64,000 nucleotides of DNA from NCBI RefSeq assembly GCF_030580955.1, contig NZ_JAUQON010000012.1, forward strand, positions 1 through 64,000, given 5' to 3'. Positions 53,915 through 61,450 of this stretch are shown one piece after another. The position numbers and the translations under genes are program-made. Numbering within the stretch: the first letter of the stretch is position 1; each line of letters starts with the position of its first letter. The DNA is from Hymenobacter convexus (GTDB lineage: Bacteria > Bacteroidota > Bacteroidia > Cytophagales > Hymenobacteraceae). The notes beneath the pieces were generated by a model. The model was not told where the DNA came from. It worked only from the letters and a program-made list of their open reading frames with translations, and did not search any database.

Positions 53915-53947
53915 TGGCCCCCAGCTCCGAACGGAAACTGGGGGCCA
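53915..53947 (-). terminator. Terminator for the delta-60 repeat gene
   Basis: TGGCCCCCAG (53915-53924) and CTGGGGGCCA (53938-53947) are perfect complements. On the minus strand the hairpin is followed by TTTTTATA. It ends the large reverse gene starting at 57421. Confidence 0.8.
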
Positions 53948-53980
53948 CTGGCTTTTGCGGCGCCGTGCGCCCTGCCGGCC

Positions 53981-56900
53981 TTATTCTATTATCAGGCGCT
54001 GCACTACGCTGGCGCTGCCCGTTTGCAGGCGCACGGCATACACGCCCGGCGCCAGGCCTTGCACATTCAGCAACATGCGGGTGCCGGCAGCGGCCAGGGG
54101 CGCATCCTGCCGGCCCACCACCTGCCCCAGCTCGTTGAGGAGCGTGGCCCGCAGCTGCGATGCACCCGGCACCGCCGGCACCTGCACCACCACCTGACTG
54201 TGCGCCGGGTTGGGATACAGGGCAATGCCGCGCAGGGCTTGCTGGGCATTGGTGGCCGTAGCTACCGTGGGACCAAAGCGAAGCACAAAACGGCCGGTGA
54301 TGGGAACGTTGGCTCGACGGAAAGCGTAATTTGGCCACGTTGCGGGCGGCCTGCTCAGGTTCACCGAGGTACCAGTCGAGTCATCGTCCAGAAAAGCCGA
54401 TAAGCCGGTGGGCACTTGCACAATGATTGGCTGTATGGTGTAATTCCCGCGCTTCAGCACTCTGGCGGTAAGGGGTATTCGGGTGGTGGCATTGGTAGGT
54501 ATGGTGCGAAGCGCTTTGATGGAAAGCTCGTCTTCCGGGGCGGGGGCGCTGATGCTCAAGCTCAGGCTATCGGTGCTGGGAATGCGGTAGGCGTCGGTAT
54601 TGGGGCTAAAGCCGGCGGCGTTGGGCACGGCCAGGGCGTCTTCGTAAATAACAGTGGGGGGCTTGCCCCCGCCGGTGCCACCGGGCGGGCGCGAAAAGCT
54701 CAGGGCCACGCCGTTGCCATTGCTGCTGAAGCGGTTGAAGGCGGCCTGGGAAGCGTAGCTGGTCACGCGCTGGCGGTTGTCGAGCGCGAGGCTGGCGCTG
54801 GACTGGTTGTCGCTCACGCGCACGAAGAAGGACTGTCCGGCGGCGATGATGGGGGTGTCGCCCCAGCCGTTCACGTACGTGGTGTAGAAGCCGGTGGTAG
54901 GCCCCGTACTCACGTACGTGTAGATGGCGGCATCAAGGTTGGGCCGGTCGGCGCCGGTGACCCGGCTCCAGTCCAGGGGCGAGGGGTACGGGTTGCCCAC
55001 CAGGTTCCAGCCCGCGTTGGAAGCCCGTGGTATCTGCCCCGTATTGGTCCGGGTGAGGGCCAGCGTTTGCGGGCCCGATGTGAGCGCGCCGGAAAAGCTG
55101 ACCTTGTCGCTGGCCGCTATATTTACGGCGTAGCCCTGGCCCACCGCCAGCGAAGCATTGGTGGCAACCGGAGCCAGCCCGCTGCTAATGGTGGCCGTTG
55201 CCGTATTTAAGCGCGTCGGGTCGTAGGTCGAGGCGTTGACGAACGTGGGCATCGCAGCAAAAGAACCGACGGTAGCCCCCGATACCGGGGAACTGTAGTA
55301 ACGGGCGCCTCGGCCTGGGTTAAAGGTCTGGTCAATGTAGCGTTCCATGGTAGCCGTGCCACCCGCGGCCCCGCCGGTTGAGCTGTTCACCACCAAGGCA
55401 GTACCACTGGCCGAAGAAGGCAACCGGAGCGGTTGGTTGTTAAGATTGAAATCGTTGGCACTGGCAATGGTCAGGACCTGGCTTACGGAAATAGCGCGGC
55501 TAAGCGAAAGCGTAGCCCCCGCCTGGGTGGTGCTGTCGGTCAGGTTGCGCACCAGGGCCGGCAGGGCGTTGCCGGTGACTTGGGTGCCGATGCCGGTGTA
55601 CACGTAGCTGGAGCTATCGGCGAAGCTGCGGGTCGCCGTGCGTACGGCCCCGGTTTGGCCACTTGTGGTGATGCCAGCCGGGTCGCCCACGCTCAAGGTT
55701 GCGCCGGGCTCTATCATAAACTTGCTGCTGGAGGCACCGGACATCACAAGGTTAGCCCCTAAGCGCAAAGTACCTCCTCTTTTCACCAGCACGGTGTCAT
55801 ATATGGTGACATTGCCGGTTAGTTTTCCAACCCCGCCCGCCTTTACGATTATTGTGTTGAACGTGTCTCTGGCAGCAGTTGAAGCCGCTGTAGAAGGTTC
55901 AATAATCAGCCTACGGGTATCCACCACCGTTACGGCATTGGAAGTAGCCGACTGACTACCGATGGTGGCGGTAGCAGTGTAAATACCGCTTGTTGTCACC
56001 CGCAGGGGGTTTGCAGTGGCAGTTAGCAAGCTGCCGTTTCTGCTCCAGCTATACGTCGCGCCCGACACCAGCACCCCGGTGGTGGGGTCCAGGGCCCCGG
56101 TAGGAGTCAGCCGGGCGCTGCGGTCGGATAGCGCGGAGCCGACGCTTGTAAAATCACCGCCGATTATCACTTTGGCATCGGCTTGCACCGCCAAAGCCCT
56201 TACCTGGCCATTCGGAACGCTGCTGGGAAAGGTATTGTCCCGGGTGGCGTTGGCATTCAGACGCGCCAGGTAGGTCGGGGCCGTGCCCCCGCTGGGAGTA
56301 AAGCTTCCCCCCAACAGGATTTTGCCGTTCCGGTGAAAGCCAAGGGCTGAAACCGTCCCGCCCCCCGTATTGTAAGAGCCGCGCTGGACGCCCGCCACAC
56401 TAAAGTGGTAAACGTAATTGAACTGCCCTACGAAAGGTGCCGAACCCGAACTCGGAAACGTGGCATAGCGCGCTACCAGGATGCTGTCACCTTTCACAGT
56501 CAGCGCCGTCGCGCCTATCGGGGCTGTTATCTGGGCCCCAAACGATTTTGCTACTATCAACGGACTGGGACCATCTGAATCACCGGGTAGCGCAAATCCT
56601 CTCACAAAATCTACCCCGAACGACAAATTGGTCGTTGGTCTTATTACCGCCAATGTGTATCCATAAGAATCCGTAAAGGCAGTAGCTCTTATCGTCAGCA
56701 GCCCGGCTACCAGTATATCCTGGTTGGGCAGCACCGCAAGTCCCGTAACATAGCTATTGGTATAAATGGTGAAATTAGTCTGGAAATTCTGCTCTCTTAC
56801 GCCGGTTTTCGAAAGCCGGGTAACGATATCGGGACTAGAATACCCGCCTACCAAAATCAGCGAATCGGGTTGCACCGCAATGGCGTTGATGGTTCCACTC

Positions 56901-57421
56901 AGGTCACTGGACGCGATATTGAAACTGACGTCACGCCGGCCATTGGTATGCAGGCGCACTACCGGGGCACAATTAGCGCCATTATAGCGGGTGAAATTGC
57001 CGCCTGCCAATATCTTGGGGTTGTTGGGCCTTGCCGCAATGGGTTCCACCACAATGGTCCGGACGCTTCCATCGAGCCCGGTGCCGTCCATGGCGAAGCT
57101 GGTATCAAGGGTGCCGTCGGTGTTGAGCCGCACAATTTTGCCGCAGGCCACGCGGTTGTAAGTCGTGAACGCGCCCCCCACCAGCACCCGCCCATCGGGG
57201 AGCAAGGTGGTGGCCAGCACCGCCCCGTCAAACCCCGCGATTACGGTAGCCGTCAGAACCTGGCTTGAATGCGTGGGAGTCAGGGTCACGGGTCCGGCCG
57301 GTATTACACTCACCCTAAAGGGGGCAGTGGTTTGGGCGTGGGCTGCCCGTAGGCAACTCAGTTCGAACAGCAAAGCAAGTAGCCCCCAGGCAGGACGACG
57401 AAAAAGAGTAGAGAGGGCCAT
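53981..57421 (-). CDS. Secreted delta-60 repeat protein with T9SS type A sorting domain
   Basis: The product is 1146 aa. The signal peptide is RRPAWGLLALLFELSCLRAA. It has seven or more delta-60-like beta-propeller repeats in the first 450 residues (for example LATTLLPDGRVLVGGAFTTY, IAVQPDSLILVGGYSS, ALAVQADAKVIIGGDFTSVG). A middle region of Ig-like and parallel-beta segments follows (LTGNVTIYDTVLVKRGGTLR, LGANLVMSGASSSK), then NPYPSPLDWSRVTGA. The C-terminal sorting domain is clear: GIALYPNPAHSQVVVQVP, LLNELGQVVGRQ, LAPGVYAVRLQTG. It should be exported and anchored at the surface. The start at 57421 begins the signal peptide. The function is probably adhesion or binding. Confidence 0.85.
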   Translation of the reverse strand: MALSTLFRRPAWGLLALLFELSCLRAAHAQTTAPFRVSVIPAGPVTLTPTHSSQVLTATVIAGFDGAVLATTLLPDGRVLVGGAFTTYNRVACGKIVRLNTDGTLDTSFAMDGTGLDGSVRTIVVEPIAARPNNPKILAGGNFTRYNGANCAPVVRLHTNGRRDVSFNIASSDLSGTINAIAVQPDSLILVGGYSSPDIVTRLSKTGVREQNFQTNFTIYTNSYVTGLAVLPNQDILVAGLLTIRATAFTDSYGYTLAVIRPTTNLSFGVDFVRGFALPGDSDGPSPLIVAKSFGAQITAPIGATALTVKGDSILVARYATFPSSGSAPFVGQFNYVYHFSVAGVQRGSYNTGGGTVSALGFHRNGKILLGGSFTPSGGTAPTYLARLNANATRDNTFPSSVPNGQVRALAVQADAKVIIGGDFTSVGSALSDRSARLTPTGALDPTTGVLVSGATYSWSRNGSLLTATANPLRVTTSGIYTATATIGSQSATSNAVTVVDTRRLIIEPSTAASTAARDTFNTIIVKAGGVGKLTGNVTIYDTVLVKRGGTLRLGANLVMSGASSSKFMIEPGATLSVGDPAGITTSGQTGAVRTATRSFADSSSYVYTGIGTQVTGNALPALVRNLTDSTTQAGATLSLSRAISVSQVLTIASANDFNLNNQPLRLPSSASGTALVVNSSTGGAAGGTATMERYIDQTFNPGRGARYYSSPVSGATVGSFAAMPTFVNASTYDPTRLNTATATISSGLAPVATNASLAVGQGYAVNIAASDKVSFSGALTSGPQTLALTRTNTGQIPRASNAGWNLVGNPYPSPLDWSRVTGADRPNLDAAIYTYVSTGPTTGFYTTYVNGWGDTPIIAAGQSFFVRVSDNQSSASLALDNRQRVTSYASQAAFNRFSSNGNGVALSFSRPPGGTGGGKPPTVIYEDALAVPNAAGFSPNTDAYRIPSTDSLSLSISAPAPEDELSIKALRTIPTNATTRIPLTARVLKRGNYTIQPIIVQVPTGLSAFLDDDSTGTSVNLSRPPATWPNYAFRRANVPITGRFVLRFGPTVATATNAQQALRGIALYPNPAHSQVVVQVPAVPGASQLRATLLNELGQVVGRQDAPLAAAGTRMLLNVQGLAPGVYAVRLQTGSASVVQRLIIE

Positions 57422-57618
57422 AATGCAGGTTGCGTATTGGATATGAGAGATTAAAACTGAGCAGTCAGAAATCGGCTGTTGGAACACCACGTCAACTCCT
57501 GCTCACGCAGCAAGGAATGGGGGGTGGCGGCCAGGTAGCGCCCATCGGCCGACAATGCAAAGACGGTTTTCTGTAGCACTTCCTGCGGCCTCAGCGGAGG
57601 GCGAAGGGCGCGAATTGG

Positions 57619-58053
57619 CTATTTTACTTTTCGGTAATTCAGCGAATTGCCCCGGGCGGTGTAGCTGAGTTCCAGGCTTTCGTCGTCTACGCCAACCACT
57701 TCCCAGCACATGTCCTGCTGGGGTTCCACCAGGTAGTTTTCGTTGTCGCCGGGGTGGCCGGCCCCCGGCTGAGAAGGGCACGCCCGGTCCAGGATGAAGG
57801 CGGCCGTACTGAGGCGCTTGCCATCGTAGTAATCGATGTATTGGTGCTCCTTAATCTCAATGACGCTCCTGTCGTCGTCGGTGCTTTGCCATTTGCCCTG
57901 CAGCCGTTGGTAAACAGTTGTGGTCACGGTCGCCTTCGGCTGCGGTGCCGCAGCCGCGGTGCCCGGCGCCCCGGGCGCAGCAGCCGTTTCCTGTTTCGGC
58001 GAACAAGCCACGAGCGCACTCAGAAGAAAAAACAACAGCGGGGCAAACTTCAT
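57619..58053 (-). CDS. Lipoprotein (144 aa)
   Basis: The product is 144 aa. The signal peptide ends LVAC (MKFAPLLFFLLSALVAC). The mature protein begins SPKQETAAAPGAPG, an Ala/Pro linker, then a compact domain with YQRLQGKWQSTDDDRSVIEI, YIDYYDGKRL, a Cys pair (DRACPSQ and DMCWEVVGVD) and a C-terminal beta region (LELSYTARGNSLNYRKV). The GKWQS...DD...I-E-I pattern is like lipocalin-type small binding domains of Bacteroidota, but I cannot assign a family. It is monocistronic. The gap to the muramidase gene is 155 bp. Confidence 0.7.
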   Translation of the reverse strand: MKFAPLLFFLLSALVACSPKQETAAAPGAPGTAAAAPQPKATVTTTVYQRLQGKWQSTDDDRSVIEIKEHQYIDYYDGKRLSTAAFILDRACPSQPGAGHPGDNENYLVEPQQDMCWEVVGVDDESLELSYTARGNSLNYRKVK

Positions 58054-58208
58054 ACTAGAGGGCGTAGCGGCGCTTCAGCGCCGGGTGGTAGCAGCACGGG
58101 GCAAGATGGCCAGCAATGGCATCGGCGCCGGTGCCCGGCTATACGATGGCCCGGCGAAATCGCCGAAAAGCCCCGGACAGCAATGCGTAACGGGCTGGGC
58201 CGGGGATG

Positions 58209-59018
58209 CTAGGCTTGCAGCAGCGCGTAAAAGGCCTTGAAGTGCTTGATGCGCTCGTCCAGGCCGTTGGTGCCGCCGTTCACGCGTTTGGTCACCAGGG
58301 TCACCACCGCGTCGGTGGCTCCTTGCGTCGACAGCTCGATAATCTGGTTGCTGTGAAAAAACCAGGCGGCCGAGAGCAACGGGTACTTCTGGGCCACCAG
58401 TTCGGGGGTGCCCACCACGTCGTCGTCCACGAACTTGTTGAAGGCCGTGTAGTTCGATTTGCCGGTGAGTTGGATGAACCCGCGCCCCCGGTACTTCCAC
58501 CCGTCTTTCGAGGCCTCGTCGCCGTTGCCCATCCGCGAAGCGTACACCCGGGCGGCAATGGCCTCGGGTTTGCGCGCGTAGGAGTCGCAGAGGGCCGGAG
58601 TCAGGAAGTACTTGCCGAACACGCTTTTGAGGGCAGCCGCCGAATAGTTCAGGTTTTCGGTGGTGGCGGTGAAGTTGAGGCTTTCGTGGGCGCACTGCGC
58701 CAGGAAGTGCGCCAGCTTGAGCGGCGTGTCGATATTGAATTTTTCAATAATTGCCGGAATTTGCGTTAGCACTTCCGTCGGGACATGCCCATTCAGCTTG
58801 GTAAGGGTGATGGCGGGCGCCGCTTTTTTAGGAGCGGCAATGCTGGGGGCCGCCGCTGCCGGAACAGGCGCGGGAATGTTGATAACATCACCCACCTGCA
58901 CCCGGTCCGGGTTGGTAATTTGCCGGTTAGCCGCCAGCAGGTCGCGCATCGATACGCCCTGTGCCGCAGCAACGCGAGCGAGCGAATCACCTGCTTTAAT
59001 CTTGTAAGTCATTGCCAT
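58209..59018 (-). CDS. LysM plus GH19 (chitinase/lysozyme-like) cell-wall hydrolase
   Basis: The product is 269 aa. An N-terminal LysM domain (YKIKAGDSLARVAAAQGVSM, NPDRVQVGDVINIP; about 4-50) binds peptidoglycan or chitin. After an Ala/Pro linker, the GH19-type domain (about 75-265) shows FLAQCAHESLNFTATTENLN (the HES catalytic Glu), KYFLTPALCDSYARKPEAI, GDEASKDGWKYRGRGFIQLT and DDDVVGTPELVAQKY. It cleaves glycan strands. There is no signal peptide, so release needs lysis, a holin or an injection particle. It lies 171 bp downstream of the tail-fibre gene and probably belongs with it. The start at 59018 puts LysM first. Confidence 0.85.
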   Translation of the reverse strand: MAMTYKIKAGDSLARVAAAQGVSMRDLLAANRQITNPDRVQVGDVINIPAPVPAAAAPSIAAPKKAAPAITLTKLNGHVPTEVLTQIPAIIEKFNIDTPLKLAHFLAQCAHESLNFTATTENLNYSAAALKSVFGKYFLTPALCDSYARKPEAIAARVYASRMGNGDEASKDGWKYRGRGFIQLTGKSNYTAFNKFVDDDVVGTPELVAQKYPLLSAAWFFHSNQIIELSTQGATDAVVTLVTKRVNGGTNGLDERIKHFKAFYALLQA

Positions 59019-59189
59019 GTGATGAGCGTGAAGTGAAAAAAACAGGTTGTGGTTAATGCTGGTGCTTGTAAATGGCATTGCCGCAAATCGTATGACAGGC
59101 TGCTCTTCCAGGGCTGCTGAGCCCGGACTCTGCCCCACCGCATGCAGCTCATTTCCCTCCCCCAGTGCCTGCCTGAAGCCGTCCCGGCT

Positions 59190-61256
59190 TTAAGTGCGCT
59201 GCAGCATGGCCGGCTCGCCAAGGAGCGTGGCCACCTGCTGTTGCAGGGCGTGCAGGGCGGTTTGCAGCTCGCTAATCCGGGTGCCTTGCGCGCGGGTCAA
59301 CTCGTTCAGGGCGGCGTTTTGCTGGTGCAGGTCCTGCACTTGGCGGGCCAGCTCCTGCGTGGCGCTCACGTTGAGCATGGCCACGGCTTCGTAGTCCACG
59401 GCGCGCACGTTGGCGTGCTCCAGGCCGAAGACAAACACCTCCGCGGGCGCGTCGGCCAGGCTGTCGGCCCCCGTCACCAGCAGCTGCCGGCTGCCCGCTT
59501 CAACGGCTTCGGCCAGGGCAACCAGCACCTCGCCGGCCGGGCCGATGAGCTTCAGCCGCTGCCCGGCCGTGGCGGCCTCGGGCAGGCCAGTCGACAGGCC
59601 AATCAGCAAGGCCTCGCCCTGGCGCTGCACCTGGCTGGCGGTGGCGTAAATGTCGGGCAGGAACCCGGTGTGCTGATGAACCGCTTGCGGGAATACCTCT
59701 TCCAGTTCCTGGGCGATGATTTTCTTGAAAGCCTGGTCGCCAAACTGCACCCGGTCGCGCATGGTGTAGTCGGTGATGCGCAGGCGGCGCAACACGGCCA
59801 GGTCGGCGGCGTGGTCGCTCCGGCCGATGACGGTTTTGAGGCGGGCATCCGAAATGGCGTTGAACTCCGCTCCTACCACGCGGGCCGTGGCGTAGAGGCT
59901 CACATCGGTTTGCCCGGAGCTAATGCCACCAGGCCCGTTGATATTGTAATACCTATAGTTTTGAAGCGGAGTACCGCCCGCCTTGTTGATGTGGAGCGGA
60001 TATTTGGGGTCTTGGGTGCCAATGCCCACGTTGCCGGTGCCGCGCTGAATGGTCAGGTAGTTGGCGCCACTAAAATTATTGCCGTCCGATATCTTGATGT
60101 CGTCATTTGCCGCGTGGTCCTGGCCAAAAGAAAACCAGTGCGTGCCCGGCGTGTGGAACACCATGTAGGCGTTGGCGTTGGGGCGCCGGATTTCGAGCGG
60201 GGCAACGGGGTCGCTGGCGCCAATGCCCACGTTGCCGGTGCCCCGAATGCACATCAGCTCGGTGCCGTTGCCGTTCTTGCCCCCGGCGTAGAACGCGTGC
60301 CGGGCAGCAGCGCCATCGACGTGGTAGTTGAGCTGCCCGCCGCTCACCCCGAAGCCGTAGTGGTTGTCCAGGCCGCCGCCATCCCAAAGGGTTATTTTGG
60401 CCTCCGTGACATTCGGGCTGATGCTCAGGTGCGAGTTGGGCGCGGTGGTGCCGATGCCCACATTGCCCCCATTGGTGAGCACAAACTGCGAGGTGCTGGG
60501 CCCATTGCCCGACAGGTACAAGTCGCCCGCCGTCGTGTACAGGCCCACGTGGTTGTTGCTGTTTATTTCGGGAAAGCCGCGCCGCAGGCCGTGGTTGGGG
60601 TTGCCCAGGTACACGGCCCCGCCGCTGGCCCCCCGGGTGCCCACGGTGATGGCCGCCGACTTGTCTTCGGTGCGCACGTCCAGGGTGGTGGCCGGAGCAG
60701 CCGAAGTGCCAATGCCCACGTTGCCCGTGCCGCCTCTGGTGTTTAGCAGAATTGCGCCATTGCCTTTGGCATCCAGGGCCAGGTCACCGGCGGGGTTGGT
60801 GCCGGTTTTGCGGATGCCGCCCCACCACAGGCCAACGCCCTGGGTCAGGTTTTGGGCCTGCACGTCGAAGACGTTGGTGGCCACCTCATTGTCGGCCGAT
60901 ACCACCTGCAGCCGCGAAGCCGGCACGGCGGTGCCGATGCCCACGTTGCCATCCGCCGTCCGGATGAACAAGCGGCTGGCCTGCCCATCGGCGATGTCCA
61001 GGCCGGCGGTGGCCGGCTCCCCGTTTCTCGCCGGCTTGTGGCTGATTTTCCACAGCGCCACGCCCTCACCAAAGCTCTTGTACAAGTTCAGCAGCTCGCC
61101 CGCCCCGCGCGCCTCCAACTCAACCGGGCCGTTCACCGCCCGGCGGAGGCCGTCCTCCTCCTGGTTCAGGCTGCTGTCAATCAACTCGTGGAAATCTTCC
61201 TGCTTCGGAATCTTATTGGTGAGGAAGTAGTCGCGGAGGGCAGTTCTGTTTTTCAT
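59190..61256 (-). CDS. Tail fibre-like protein with S74 chaperone-type cleavage domain
   Basis: The product is 688 aa. It has an N-terminal helical part (KNRTALRDYFLTNKIPKQED), then a long repeated beta-rich region with five copies of the GNVGIGT motif (as NVGIGTAVP, NVGIGTSAAP, NVGIGTTAP, NVGIGASDP, NVGIGTQDP). The intramolecular chaperone begins near residue 465: SDARLKTVIGRSDHAADLAV, with FKKIIAQELEEVFPQAV. This is the S74 endosialidase-type motif, in which the Ser before Asp is the cleavage residue. About 150 residues follow, ending in a coiled coil (HALQQQVATLLGE). Such proteins are receptor-binding fibres of phages or contractile injection systems. It sits next to the baseplate J-like gene. 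Confidence 0.8.
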   Translation of the reverse strand: MKNRTALRDYFLTNKIPKQEDFHELIDSSLNQEEDGLRRAVNGPVELEARGAGELLNLYKSFGEGVALWKISHKPARNGEPATAGLDIADGQASRLFIRTADGNVGIGTAVPASRLQVVSADNEVATNVFDVQAQNLTQGVGLWWGGIRKTGTNPAGDLALDAKGNGAILLNTRGGTGNVGIGTSAAPATTLDVRTEDKSAAITVGTRGASGGAVYLGNPNHGLRRGFPEINSNNHVGLYTTAGDLYLSGNGPSTSQFVLTNGGNVGIGTTAPNSHLSISPNVTEAKITLWDGGGLDNHYGFGVSGGQLNYHVDGAAARHAFYAGGKNGNGTELMCIRGTGNVGIGASDPVAPLEIRRPNANAYMVFHTPGTHWFSFGQDHAANDDIKISDGNNFSGANYLTIQRGTGNVGIGTQDPKYPLHINKAGGTPLQNYRYYNINGPGGISSGQTDVSLYATARVVGAEFNAISDARLKTVIGRSDHAADLAVLRRLRITDYTMRDRVQFGDQAFKKIIAQELEEVFPQAVHQHTGFLPDIYATASQVQRQGEALLIGLSTGLPEAATAGQRLKLIGPAGEVLVALAEAVEAGSRQLLVTGADSLADAPAEVFVFGLEHANVRAVDYEAVAMLNVSATQELARQVQDLHQQNAALNELTRAQGTRISELQTALHALQQQVATLLGEPAMLQRT

Positions 61257-61450
61257 GCGGCGTAAGGAGTTTGAGTTGATTGATTTTCAGAATAAAGAAA
61301 GCCGCTGGTTACGTTTGAACACTGCGGCGAAAGCCCCGCGGGAAGCATGAGCCGGGTTGGTGGAAGAATCAGGGCATCAAGCCGTTCCGGCGAGCAGCAA
61401 TTAAAAAGTTAAGGACCCGGCACCGCCGGGCAGCAACCGGTGCCGGCCGG

